A stretch of 64,000 nucleotides of DNA from Blastobasis lacticolella (taxonomy: Eukaryota > Arthropoda > Insecta > Lepidoptera > Blastobasidae), in NCBI GenBank assembly GCA_905147135.1, contig LR990044.1:4840122-4904121 (forward strand). The letters are read 5' to 3'. Positions 22,542-32,903 of the stretch are shown here, one piece after another (the first letter of the stretch is position 1; each line of letters begins with the position of its first letter). A model generated the notes under the pieces. That model was not told the origin of the DNA. It saw only the letters and a program-made list of their open reading frames with translations, and ran no database searches. The translations under genes and the position numbers were made by a program.

Positions 22542-22620
22542 GTCGGTGGCGTCGTGGCTAGCGGAAAAGGCTCGTAAGCTATAAGGTACTGAGGTCGATC
22601 CCCAGTGCCGCAGACTTTTT
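22542..22620 (+). mobile_element. tRNA-derived SINE head
   Basis: A box A-like TGGCTAGCGG (22555-22564) and a box B-like GGTCGATCC (22593-22601) are spaced 38 bases apart, which suits an RNA polymerase III internal promoter from a tRNA. The head ends CCCAGTGCCGC. A full cloverleaf was not recovered, so this is a SINE remnant, not a tRNA gene. Copies lie near 37294, 52092 and 60962. Confidence 0.55.
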
Positions 22621-23400
22621 CCAAGTTAAGTACATACGTTGTAAGCACTAACTGATGCTCCGCTGCGCTTCCGACAACCTCTCTCACTTCTTCCACATTC
22701 ATCAATATTGTCATACCTACCTACCTACTTACTACTACTATAAAAATATCGAAAGGTAGTATAATTCAGCCTTACTTTAAATTACGCAAAATGTTCGTAA
22801 ATTGTTTATATATCAGGTTTATATTAAGTTCCTACATATATCAATGTTTATAGAAGATAATAAATATACTCAGTGCAAGCAATATGAAGCACATTGGTAA
22901 AAATATGTACAAGATTAGGCGGCATCAATTTGGAATACTTGTAACGTAACCTTTTTAGAGGTCAGTACCAGATTCAGTTGATAAAGAGAAACTCAAAGAT
23001 TCAGGGTAATGGGTGATGTTATTTCAGTCCAGAAAGCTAGCTTCTACAATTAAATTTATAAAAATACTCTAGTAAAGCACAACAGTTCGAAAGAGAGGAT
23101 CACTTATTTCACTTGGATAATGTTAAAGCAGGCCGAAAAGTACTGTTTGCAAACTGACTAAGCGACTATGTCAGCTTAAGATTTTCATAGAGAAAGATTG
23201 ATGCAACATTGTGCAATTTTTTTTATTGAGACTTCAGAGATAAAATTTGATGCAACCTTTGTGCATTTTTTAGTTTGAGACCGATCACTCATATTAATTT
23301 TTCATGGCGAATATAGTAACAACTGGTTACAATATAGATCCACCTTCTAGTTCGAAGGCTCGGAAAACTCTGCCTAATCCCTCCCTGCATTCTCCATTGA
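22621..23400. other. Spacer, nothing recognised
   Basis: AT-rich sequence with a CTACCTACCTACTTACTACTACT run at 22718-22740. A GATGCAAC...TTGTGCA phrase occurs twice (about 23200 and 23250). I see no gene. Confidence 0.4.
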
Positions 23401-23613
23401 AGGCTCGGGTCTTCGCTTAAATACGTTCGAGAACGATTTGGCACAAAAGAAGATAATAACTTGACGGCTAAGGATATAATTCATGCAGATCTGATGAGTT
23501 ATTGGATCCAACAGTTATCTAGAATAAGAGGAGCACATGAAAGATTAAAATCTCCTTCGACTTTAAAAAATTGCCCACATGACAATATATATGACGTGAC
23601 AAGAGTAAAATAA
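23401..23613 (+). other. Unrecognised open coding-like segment
   Basis: The frame from 23401 to the TAA at 23611-23613 reads as protein-like sequence (for example ADLMSYWIQQLSRIRG), with no ATG until midway and an upstream stop at 23398. It may be a single exon after an AG near 23404, with a GTAAAA donor at 23606, or a decayed fragment. Units 3 and 4 have GTATAA where units 1 and 2 have GTAAAA, which would alter that donor. Copies are at about 38153, 52951 and 61821. Confidence 0.3.
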
Positions 23614-23690
23614 ACAAAACAGTTAAGTTAGATTCTTTAAAACCCCATTTTTGCAGTAATTGTTATAAAAATCAGTAAATACTGTCCCCA

Positions 23691-23900
23691 ATGGAAAAAA
23701 AAAACTTCAAGGTGGCATTGAGGCCCGTCCGGATCCATAATAATAAGAAAACAAGGAGTTACAAACGTGAGAATCCCGACACGCACCACAATACCCCTGT
23801 TTTTGTCCAGAAACCATCATTACTTTTATCAATTGGATATCTAGAAAACGAAAAATCATTTCCCGAAATCTATTTGAATCAAAACATTAGTATAACGTAG
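23691..23900 (+). CDS. Hypothetical 69-codon ORF, conserved in all four units
   Basis: The ORF starts with ATG followed by a run of Lys codons over an A10 tract. It is basic at the start (Arg/Lys-rich to residue about 30) and neutral later. I do not recognise it. An AG acceptor at about 23940 opens a second frame ending GATTATAAGTGGAAAAATTGA, so it may be an exon of the same decayed gene as 23401-23613. Conservation across units reflects their recent duplication and is not evidence of function. Copies are 38443-38652, 53241-53450 and 62111-62320. Confidence 0.25.
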   Translation: MEKKNFKVALRPVRIHNNKKTRSYKRENPDTHHNTPVFVQKPSLLLSIGYLENEKSFPEIYLNQNISIT

Positions 23901-25030
23901 TTACAACGTAGTCTGATTTTACATAATTAATTTATTTTCCAGGGAAAAATGATGAACAATCAGAGCCTGAAGGGCCAAATACGAAGATACCCATAAAAAA
24001 TGATTATAAGTGGAAAAATTGAAAATATAAGTGTCAACGTGTTGAAAAAAACGTTTAAACAGGAGTCCTCATAACCGTAAGTATTACATAACGCAAATAA
24101 ATATCATATAAATATTTATCAATTAATCGGTAGAAATCTGTAAGACACTTACCAAAAAGTGTTACGCGCGAGTTCAAAATATCGCACCATAGATCCCTTT
24201 CAACCATACAGTAATGCCGCTAGTTTAAAATGTATCAAAAAATCTCTAAAGGTCGTGTTTTTGGTTATACGAATAACTAAAATATAGAATAGAATACAAG
24301 TTCTGTGTCCCAAGAAACACATACTGACTTTTTAAACTTTTACATAGTTATGTATTATGTTTGTGGAGACTGGAGCCTGTACTAGATTAAGAGTAACCTG
24401 TGTTACAGGTCTCCAGGCCTCTAAAAACCACCGGACTTAAACAATGGGTACCTATTGCAAATTGTAATGTGTGGAAAAAATAAATATTATCTACTTAAAC
24501 AATACTTAATACTACTTAATAATTGTGTTAAAGAAATACACTTTTGTTAGTACCATGCATAAAGTGTAAGTGTTTCATGTGTATGAATGGTTTGATGCGA
24601 GTGTGTGTGTGTGTGTGTGTGTGTGTGTTGTTACTAATTTTCTTTTCTTTGATTTGAGAATTATTGTTTGATTAGAATTATATATTATTAATGTAAATTA
24701 CAGTTATGATGGAATTACAAAGAGCCCTTCCGTATTTTCATTATCGAGGGTTTGCAGCCATTTTGTAATTTTTTCTTTACATTTATTTTTGGGTAACGAG
24801 TAGATTTGCAGGTGTTGATTTACAATATTGTATTAGTAGTCTCCCAAAAAACAGAAGAACCAATGAGAAAATGCTGTACTCCACGCCTTAGTTTCGCAGA
24901 CTTTATGTTTATGTCGTTTGAATGTTAAAATTCTGGATTGTAATTAAGGTCTTTGTGTTTCAAAAGTATGACGCTAAGCAAGAACAATTGCTTCACAGTA
25001 AGTACCTCACACCTTTAATACAACTGAGTT
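23901..25030. other. Spacer with a GT microsatellite
   Basis: It contains (GT)n at 24601-24628 (also about 39353, 54151 and 63021) and an imperfect inverted repeat GGAGACTGGAGCCTG...CAGGTCTCCAGGCCTC at 24365-24420. An ACAACTGAGTTGT palindrome sits at 25020-25032, just before the LINE remnant. No gene is visible. Confidence 0.5.
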
Positions 25031-25033
25031 GTA

Positions 25034-26544
25034 TTAAATTTGCGCCCTTTCCAGGTTTATTAGGACAGATTTAAGTGCACCTCCCCATGACGATATACAA
25101 TATGTAATAATGGATTGGACCAAGGCGCAAAAAACTAAATTAAAATTTTTGTGGTCAGCTACATGACGTAGGTTTTTGAAAACAAATATCATTTTGCGTA
25201 ATCTAGATGTAAGATGATTTATATGGGGTCGGAAGCTCATATTATTGTCAACAATGATGCCAAGATATTTTATACTATAGACAACTTCTAGAAGGGGAAC
25301 AAGCAACTCGTGGTACGCAAGCAGGAGTGATGATGAGATGTTATGGAGAACTGAATATGTTTTGGTTTTGAGTAGTTTTTTATTGAAAAAGGGATATACT
25401 TTGTTTTCCCCGTATTTAGAGTTAGCATGTTTACCGAAAGCCACTCAGTAACCATGTCAAATCCGCACTGGGCGCTGGTGTAAAGGCCTTCCCAGGTGCC
25501 TGCTTCAAAGAGTAATTTCCATTAGTAATTTTAAGGTTACAAAGTTCATTCATGAAAGTCAAAAATAATGTAGGTCCTAGAATACTACCCTGGGGTATAT
25601 CAATAGAGACTGGAAGATCATCACTGCACCACTTCCCCAACCTAACTCTCTGTGTTCGATTTGATAGATGACTAGCGAAAAGTTTAAGTTGAGTACCCCT
25701 GACACAAATACCCCCCAGTTTCGACAAAAGGAGCGGGAAAGATATGCACAAATGAGGACGCAGCTATATTAGCATCGTCAGATGCAAGAATGTCAGTAAA
25801 ATCGACATTGTTCAATTCCCTGTCTAGACTATCATAGTCAATTCTCTTTAGAACCGAATTCGCATATTTGCGCCGTGGCGCATTTTCTATATTCAGAGTA
25901 AAAACAACTGCGTCGTGATCCGTAATAGCTGTCTCCAATATGTAACAATGAGCTTCCGCCTTAGTTTTAATCATAAGATGGCCTAAGCATGTTTGGTTAT
26001 GGGTACGTAATGTATGTGCGGGTAACATACCATGGAAAGCTAACATGTCCAGATATGATGATGAATTTGGATCTGTAGTATGTGCTGAGATATCTATATT
26101 TATGTCACCAACTAAAATTATATTTGCATAGGATGAGTTTTCCGTAAGTATTTTATGTAGAGAATCTAGAAAGCGTTTTAAGTCTTCATAACTAGGGGGC
26201 CTGTACATTGCAATGACAATCATATTGAAAGATTTTAATTTTATTAGTAGACAGTTGGCACCATAAATGAAGGCATCCTCCATTTCAACCTGCAGGTGAG
26301 CCTTCGAATATACTACTACGTCTTCGTTTTGGCTGAGGTTATTAGTGGTACTATGTGAATTGTACCCATCAAGAATAGGAATTTTATGTGTACGGGGAAG
26401 CCAGCATTCAGTTAAGATTAAAAGGTCCCAGTTCAGGTTCAATGCTTCCAACAGTGTATGTAGGCCGTCCATGTTACAACCTATACAATCCCAGGTGTGG
26501 ATTTGGATTCTCCGATAAGAGGCTTTTACATTGTGTACTATCAC
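25034..26544 (-). mobile_element. Internally deleted LINE (non-LTR retrotransposon), unit 1
   Basis: Read on the minus strand, 26544-25700 encodes an AP-endonuclease domain with LILTECWL, MYRPPS, GDINIDI and an ITDHDAVV terminal motif. The frame then jumps into mid-RT (SNRTQRVRLG, PQGSILGPTLF at 25751-25431) and next to the late RT/thumb part (YLGIIVDNNMSF, 25444-25090). The first RT blocks and the Y/F-A-D-D catalytic block are missing, so at least two internal deletions removed activity. No ORF1 is visible. The clade is probably Jockey/CR1-like but not settled. Unit 1 also lacks 46 bases near 25393 that are present in units 2 and 4. Confidence 0.85.
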
Positions 26545-26897
26545 AGTAGGCAGAGTCAGCTATAGAAAAATTGTCAATTTCTTGTGCCAGATTTATTAAA
26601 TTATCAAATTTTAATAGTAATGTACATTATTTGTTGTAAATTACTGGTGCAATTTAATATGGTATGTGCTTTAGTGCCTACCTCTAGATGGCATGGGTTT
26701 TTTTTGCACAATAATAATAAAGTCAGTTTATGTATTAGTGATACACGGGGAGTGTAAGTGTGTATGTTTGTAAGTTTGTATGTTTCAGAGAAAAAGCGAA
26801 AATAGTCCACTTGTCTAAATCGTACAGCTAGCTCAAAATCGGTGTTAGAAAACTATAATAGTATTTATGTCCTCTTAACAAAACTGTTCTTATTTTT

Positions 26898-27637
26898 ATA
26901 ATCATGTAAGAGAAAGAGAGTTGAGCTGTTTCGCTGAGCTGCATTGAGGGGAAGTCGTGCTGAGCCAAGCCGAGCTACGTTGGGCTGAGCCAAGCTGATC
27001 CGAGCTGAGCTGATAGAAATGCTGACTAATAAATTGCTGAGCTGAGCTGTGCCATAAAATCGATAATAATTTTTTCACATGGGAATAACATGCGAATTAT
27101 TAGTTTAATTGGAATATTAGATACGCAAGTATTGTGTTGATTATTTCGTTAAAATGGCGTGTATCGTGTTGCAGTGACGTGGTGGAGCTAGATTGGGTTT
27201 AAGCGTACAGAGTTCGATCGGTATTCTTGTGCTGATAAAGTTGTGATAAAATAATAAATCGATTTTCCAAGTTCGCGTTGTGTTAATTCTCCCTTCTGTT
27301 TACAATATCGATCTCTCTACGCTCAAATTAAGCTCCCCACGTCACCGCAACACGATACCTGCTATTTTAACGAAATTAATCAAACATTATATCTACCCAC
27401 ATGAACTTTCAAGTAAATCAACACAGTACTTCGATTTTATGGAACCGCTCAGCCCAGCAATTAATTAATTCAGCACATCATTTACAGCTAAACTGTACAG
27501 CTTAGCATTTCAATTAGCTCAGCTAGCATCAGCTTGGCTCAGCTCAACGTAGCTTGGCTTGGCTCTGCTCGGCTTCCCTGTCCCCTCAAGGCAGCTCAGC
27601 GAAATAGCTCAAGTCTTTCTCTGTCACATAATAGATA
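26898..27637. repeat. 740 bp foldback (long inverted repeat), unit 1
   Basis: Arms 26898-27226 and 27301-27637 are reverse complements with mismatches, around a 75-base spacer. Matching landmarks are GAGAAAGAGAG/CTTTCTCTG, TTTCGCTGAGCTGC/GCAGCTCAGCGAAA, the GAGCTGAGCC/GGCTCAGCTC repeats, TTTCGTTAAAAT/ATTTTAACGAAA, ATCGTGTTGC/GCAACACGAT and TGACGTGG/CCACGTCA. The outer parts are GAGCTGAGCCAAGC short repeats. A transcript would fold into a long hairpin. It is absent from unit 3 because of the 5.9 kb deletion. Confidence 0.85.
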
Positions 27638-27856
27638 AATAATATAATTGCACAATGGTAAAATGGTAAAGGTTAACATGTTATTAAGGATAATATAATG
27701 AAAAAATATCAAAGGAAAACGGTCTGTAAAGAAAAAAATTACAACAGTGTAAAAAGTCAATGTTAATTAAATTTAAATAAAAGCCAAGCATAATAATATA
27801 GACAAAGATCGTAATTGGTATTATCGCAATTCAAAGAAACTTTCTGAATTTTATGT

Positions 27857-27872
27857 GGCCCTGAAAAGGGCC
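27857..27872 (-). terminator. Histone-type mRNA 3' stem-loop
   Basis: The sense strand reads GGCCCTTTTCAGGGCC, a 6 bp stem with a TTTC loop. It fits the replication-dependent histone stem-loop consensus GGYYCTTYTYARGRCC-type and is followed by ACA, the usual cleavage context. A purine-rich CAGAAAG lies about 11 nt further and could pair with U7 snRNA. It begins 34 nt after the stop codon of the ORF 27907-28134, the normal histone spacing. Confidence 0.85.
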
Positions 27873-27906
27873 TTTTTATGCCGCCTGACCATTAATTCAT
27901 TTCGAT

Positions 27907-28134
27907 TTAATGGTCCATAGGCCTTGCAGCAGGCGACCTGCTATTACGGCAAGCGCTATCGCAATTTGACTGAACAGTCATATCGCCTAGGAGCCGGTTA
28001 ATGTCGTCGACTCCTCTTTCTGAACGCTCGTGCTCCTCTTTGCTTTTCTTCTTAATTCTCTGTAGCAGCTTGTCTATCTGAAGCGATAGCTCGTCCTTGC
28101 TCAGCTTCTTTATTCCAGACTTTGGAGGAGCCAT
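27907..28134 (-). CDS. Histone-type gene encoding a small non-histone protein, unit 1
   Basis: This is an intronless 75-residue ORF. The N-terminus MAPPKSGIKKLSKDEL leads into a lysine/glutamate-rich amphipathic helix (about residues 10-50, with LLQRIKKKSKEEHERSER) and a Ser/Arg-rich tail. I recognise no core or linker histone in it. Gene architecture is histone-like: TATAAAG 85 bp upstream, an initiator-like TCATT about 30 bp below it, a short 5' leader, and a canonical histone 3' stem-loop 34 nt after the stop. The predicted mRNA is about 340 nt, without a poly(A) signal. Such signals suggest S-phase or egg-specific expression of a small chromatin or nuclear protein; that is inference. Identity with the unit 2 copy only reflects recent duplication. 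Confidence 0.65.
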   Translation of the reverse strand: MAPPKSGIKKLSKDELSLQIDKLLQRIKKKSKEEHERSERGVDDINRLLGDMTVQSNCDSACRNSRSPAARPMDH

Positions 28135-28188
28135 ATCGATTGCAAGTTGTATGGAGGGACGTGTGTGTAGGTGCGCGTCGGTTCGGCG

Positions 28189-28225
28189 AATGAATGCCGT
28201 TGCACCCGTGGCGCTAGTCTTTATA
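28189..28225 (-). promoter_or_regulatory. TATA and initiator for the histone-type gene
   Basis: TATAAAG (sense) is at 28225-28219 and TCATT at 28193-28189, about 30 bases downstream, matching the spacing of arthropod TATA-Inr promoters. Further upstream the sense strand has GAGAGAAAGAGAAGG (about 28270-28290), a GAGA-type tract of the kind found in insect histone promoters. Confidence 0.6.
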
Positions 28226-28289
28226 GGCGCCTCACCACGCCGTGATAGAAATAGCGCAGTCTCCCTTACATATCGCCTTCTCTTTCTCT

Positions 28290-29338
28290 CGTAAAATTTT
28301 TGCTCATTATTTTGGTCTAATTTTGTCAGTGCTTATGTTACTTCGTTAATTAATTAAGGTTGTTCTTGTGTTGTTTGTTTATATTCACATTTTTTATTTA
28401 TTTAGTCAAACCTAATGCACTGTAGCGTACAACGGCGGACTTAAAACTAGTATGGTATGTCAAATTCAGGTCGAAACAAAAACATAGAAACACACATGAA
28501 CACTAACTAAACTAAGTAGCATATTAACAAATAGTTAACAAAAGTTTGAGCAAATTGGCAAATATTTACAAACAAATACTGATATTACTTTACAGACAAA
28601 GAAAATAGAAGAAATAGAAAACAGAGCACAAACAAGAATAGCAGATCGAAGTAGGTTTCTCAACTACACAGAGGTGATGGTGAAAAAAAAGTAATTTTTG
28701 AGAAGAAGAATTGAAATGGGTCTAATATGATTTAAGCAATCAGGTGAAAATACTTTAGGGAGCGGGATGACGAACGCTTTGCCCCACTCTTAAGGGAATG
28801 AGTGTGACATAAGAGAGTGATTAATTAAATGTGTAATAGTAATAGAAAGATAAAATTAATTTAAAATATGAAAAAAAAACACTTTTTGGTAAAATTTCTC
28901 AGATCTTCATGATCCACAAGGATGGCAAACCACATCATGAGTGTTTTTCTTACCGACCAAAAAATCTCACACCACTTCTTTCTCTCTCTCTCTCTCTTTT
29001 TAATGTTAATATTTTATAATATGTCCTGTAATGGCTGTTTGCTTAGCAATAGCGTGATCTTTTAATAAATCGTAACCTATTTTATCAATGCTCTACCACA
29101 CTAAACAAAAACAGTTTCTCCGCATTTATAATTTCGTAGGACACCAGAATCGATCTAGGATTAAAGGGAATAGATACTTACATAATGTCTAATTAACAGA
29201 GCTCTTTGGTTACAGTGACAGAAAAGGAGGCCGATGCATTAAGCAAACCCATTAGTTGCAAACCCACTGGAATAACCATATTGACAAGGAAGCGTTATTA
29301 GATGTATTCAATACATTAAAATCGGACATGTGTAAGAA
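28290..29338. other. Spacer, nothing recognised
   Basis: AT-rich, with a (CT)n run at 28980-28998. No coding frame of protein-like composition was seen. Confidence 0.45.
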
Positions 29339-29364
29339 TTTATTTATTTATTTATTTATTTATA
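29339..29364. repeat. (TTTA)n microsatellite
   Basis: Six tandem TTTA units. The tract abuts about 300 bp that resemble a minus-strand retroposon 3' region, so it may be that element's tail. The unit 2 copy is at about 44137-44162. Confidence 0.6.
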
Positions 29365-29499
29365 TACTTCACCATACATTTGTAGCATTACAGTATACTT
29401 AACACTAATGCACTACAAACGTGACAACAATTTTACAAATAAAAATAGTAATAAACTATGGCACATTTCCATGCAAAATTTAAATAATTAGGAACGATC

Positions 29500-29660
29500 A
29501 TTCATTCATCAACTTACAAAACCTCAGACACATACGTCGCACGTCTGTCCATCCACTAGCAAATACGTCACACTCAGGTGCTGATGTCTGAAGAGCGTTC
29601 AGCATGTCCATAGCGCGAAGTAAATGCGAATGCGAATGCGAACCCTAATACTCATAAGAG
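29500..29660 (-). mobile_element. Possible transposon coding tail
   Basis: On the minus strand an open frame reads through RAMDMLNALQTSAPEC and VRRMCLRFCKLMNE to a stop near 29498. It sits upstream of noncoding sequence that ends in the (TTTA)n tract, as a non-LTR element 3' end would. The family is not recognised; the upstream frame closes within about 160 bases. Confidence 0.3.
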
Positions 29661-31440
29661 GAATGACACCGCAAGAACACCGGAATTAAAAGCGAATTTG
29701 CCTATACGCTCAATTATAACACGAACCCTATTACTTTAATTACTAAATGTTGTACCAATATATTTTTGGTATAACAATGTATATGTATAACTAGGCAATG
29801 ACCTATCTATGTGTTACGCTTATTGGTGCATAGAAATTTCTATTTCATGTGTGTTAATAAACTGTATTTTATTGTATGTAAACTTGGTTTATTCATTATT
29901 GCCAGCAGACCACTGATCGAATTTCGATATCTGATAGAAAATGTGTATTTTTACTTCTCTTTGAATATTCAAAGACATTTGATTTGTCTGTTCAGAATAA
30001 GAAGTAGAAAGCAGTTACGTTTTACCTTTTTTGATGCCCAATTATGAAAAAGGACGTTTCTTGCAAAATATTGCTTACACAAGGCCCCGGCCGTTAAGTA
30101 TCCACTACAGCACTACTATTCCGTCCGATTAATTTATAACTTGTGTACTGTAACAGGGAGGGGGATGTCCAATTCTGTGGATGATAACTCAAAGCACATT
30201 TGAATAATATTGAATGATAACTTTAGGCAGACTACAGGGGATACTTACCATCATCATTATCATCATACCAGTCGTACCTGCATCAGCCCTGACTAAATTT
30301 GTATAAGATTGCCACGACCACACAAAACGTAGGTATGCGTAGGTACAAGTAGATCCTATGTAAGGAAAATGAAAAGGTATTAAGTTAATAAAATACCTTT
30401 CCAACCAATCATTCACTGATAAATGTTTCAAAGTATTAATTTATTACAGTTTGAAATAGCTATCAAATGTATAATAATAAGGAATATGCGAATGAAGCAA
30501 ACAACATAACGACCTAGGGCTCTAGGACTAGTCATTAGGTACAAACGCTTATCAGTTTACACCAGCGATAGCTGAAGCGAAACAGTAACCGCGCGCAGGT
30601 AAAAATCAAAACAAAAGATTGCTTAGGGGTAGTTTAAAAGACCTATATAAGTTTAAAAGAAAGCCTCCAGGTATATGCGATACAGGTAAATCCTTCTTTT
30701 TAATTGTATTGTAATGATTAATTAGGTTACTACTTGAATGTTCATGTAATTTTAGGATTTTAATGTAGAGTAGCTGTTTAATAATGAAACAGCTGCATTT
30801 TACTTAAATAAAGCAACTATGTGGGTAATTTTATGATCAATATTAAATGTTACCACATTTTATTGAGAGGCCGCATCACCAATATTGATAGACCAAAGGT
30901 CATATAAGTACCTACATATAATTAAAACTTTTACTCTGTAGGTATTTGGGCCATTTCTCACAGGTATTGATGAATGTTATCTATCTTAAACCTTATCTAA
31001 AGGCGTTAACAGTACTGCAGTTGCTAATTCAATTCTTTGTGTAATCTCAAGATAATAATTAATTCTAACGGGCGTATTATTACATAATTTAACACAAAAT
31101 TTTAACAAAAACATCTCAGTAAAGAACTTTCAATAACTTTTACATTTATTTGTAAATTTTGTAATGAAAGAGACGATTACTAGTTAAAACATTATGAAAC
31201 TTTTTGATACTCTCAATTTTTTATAATTTTGAGAGAAACTAGAGTGATGTCAAACAAATACCAAAAACATTGTTTTATTCTAAAAGTACATGTTCCTAGG
31301 TTTTTTTTTATTTATAAATGTTAAACGGGTTTACAAAAAATCCATCGATCCAAGTATTATTATATTTTGATGGATTTGCAATTTTACTTCTTCGTTGAGT
31401 GTATAATCGTCACGGACAATTGCTGATAAGATTACAAAGC
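29661..31440. other. Spacer upstream of array gene copy B
   Basis: AT-rich intergenic DNA with a small hairpin CTCTCAA...TTGAGAG at about 31210-31240. The part from 30797 onward is retained in all units, whereas 24920-30796 is the stretch deleted from unit 3. No gene was found. Confidence 0.45.
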
Positions 31441-31459
31441 CAAGCGCGCCCTAAGCCAC

Positions 31460-31515
31460 GCCCCGCGCACTGCCCTCGGGATAAAACAGCCTGTGTCAAA
31501 CCAGTGGAGTTATTC
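31460..31515 (+). promoter_or_regulatory. Promoter of array gene copy B
   Basis: A GC-box-like CCACGCCCCGCGCAC is followed by ATAAAA at 31481-31486. A start site is expected at about 31503-31515 (CCAGTGGAGTTATTC). The leader to the ATG at 31575 would be 60-70 nt. The same sequence is at 46279 and 55149 for the other copies. Confidence 0.5.
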
Positions 31516-31574
31516 GTGCCCCGCAACCCGAGTGGATCACAGCGTTTAAAATTACCTTAGTGAGTTCATTCGCA

Positions 31575-32738
31575 ATGGCCTTCAGCGGAGAACTGTGTGA
31601 AATGAACGAGAATAAAGTGGTAAGTTATTTTGTATTTAGATAGGTAAATAAAATTTATGTTTATTGTCAAAACAATATCTTCAAGTGGTTTTAAACATCA
31701 ATTCTGTTGTAAATTTATATTTCTGCCTTATTATATAATAGTAGAGTAAAGTAAAGAGTGGTAGCTGAAGTTTGCTGTAGAAAAATTCAATTAATTTGTG
31801 AATCCATTTGTTTAAAAACCAGTGTTAAATTAATAATTTTTATTTGCAGAATAAAGAGAGCATCGAAAACGAATTCCAGGCTATACAGGCTATATTTAAC
31901 GAAATAGTCGCGGAATGCGAAAATCTGCTGTTGGAAGGGGCTCTGCAGCGAAACGGAGAGAGACCTGCTTTCGACCCGAGAAATCCCATTCCCGGCAGGC
32001 CTCCCGGAAAGCATCCACCGCTGTGTAAGGTAGGTAATAAAATATAATATTTGACTGTCTTAATGACTGTGCAATAGCCTCATAGCCTGTAGTAACATTT
32101 GCTTTTGATTTATATTTAAATCTGTTCCTTTTTAAATGATAATAACTTTGACAACATCTGGCCCAAATCACGGCTAATGGTCCTTTTTAAAAACATTTTG
32201 GTACTTTTAGCAATGGTATTAATATTATTAATTCATTTCAGAAAGAACAAGATTATCGGAAGAGGATGCTGATGCGAGAACGTCGTAGAAAGGAAAGATT
32301 GGCTGTAAGTATTTTCATTAGACTTTTTCATTTTCTTTTCAGTCTTCATTTATCAATTGAGGATCGCAGCTAATTGCCTTTATATGTTTTTCAGAAAATA
32401 TGTGCGCAACAGCTGAATCTTCCGAGTCAGCTCACCGAGAAGATGTCACCCAAAGATGTCGATCTTCTTGTCCCTACACTGCAAGGTAATTTATGTGCTA
32501 TTCAATTTAATAAATTTCAAAAATAATTATTGGGTAGGTACCTACACACGAGTAGCAACGAAATCGCCACAGTTTCTAATAATTAGTATTTTCTAAGTTG
32601 TTTCGTCTGTAACATAAATTTAATAGGTAATTATTTATTTCAGCAGCAAATCTCTCTACTAGCGAGGATTTGGTGTCGAAAATGATATCGACATTGGGCG
32701 ACATCGATCGGGAGGAGTTCCACTGTTACCTTGGTTGA
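31575..32738 (+). CDS. Array gene copy B, five-exon reading frame
   Basis: Exons are 31575-31619, 31850-32029, 32242-32304, 32395-32485 and 32644-32738, giving 157 residues. All introns have GT/AG ends (GTAAGT, GTAGGT, GTAAGT, GTAATT) and phases are 0,0,0,1. I do not recognise the protein. Exon 2 is acidic, then has a Pro-rich GRPPGKHPPL segment. Exon 3 encodes a basic stretch (RKRMLMRERRRKERLA) like a nuclear signal or DNA-contact helix. Exons 4-5 have two short helical repeats (LPSQLTEKMSPKDVDLLV; SEDLVSKMISTLGDIDREE). The frame ends at TGA 32736-32738. The +1 frame then stays open to a GTAAGT donor at 32815 and through exon 6 (32904-32969, TAG), so a frameshift, fixed or programmed, seems to hide a longer C-terminus. 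The intron 4 acceptor is CAGCAG, allowing one Ala more or less. Confidence 0.75.
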
Positions 32739-32903
32739 ACTCCTCCCTCTCCACGGCAGCCTGGCTGCGGCCGAGCCTCACACCTCTCATTCAGTTGCGC
32801 CGATCCGAATGACGGTAAGTCCCCACTCACTATTTAACTACCTTAATGACAATATTCGGTACGACTTTTTTATATTTTTAAAGAGTAATTTTGTCTTTTT
32901 CAG

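Larger units (their letters stand above)
17612..32377. repeat. Array unit 1
   Basis: It starts inside intron 3 of the array gene, so the gene's 5' part is absent on the left, and it ends with exons 1-3 of the next gene copy. Private features are a 14-base longer stretch near 19495, a missing 46-base segment near 25393, and ATTTTG for ATTTGG in exon 5. The detailed entries below for 18204-31560 describe this unit. Confidence 0.9.

Noticed and set aside
22542..22620. Functional tRNA gene
   Set aside because: The boxes are present but arms do not pair into a full cloverleaf, and the segment recurs as part of dispersed-repeat sequence. A SINE head fits better.
27907..28134. A decayed core histone gene
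   Set aside because: No frame of the region shows H1, H2A, H2B, H3 or H4 signature stretches, and the ORF is open with a coherent composition.
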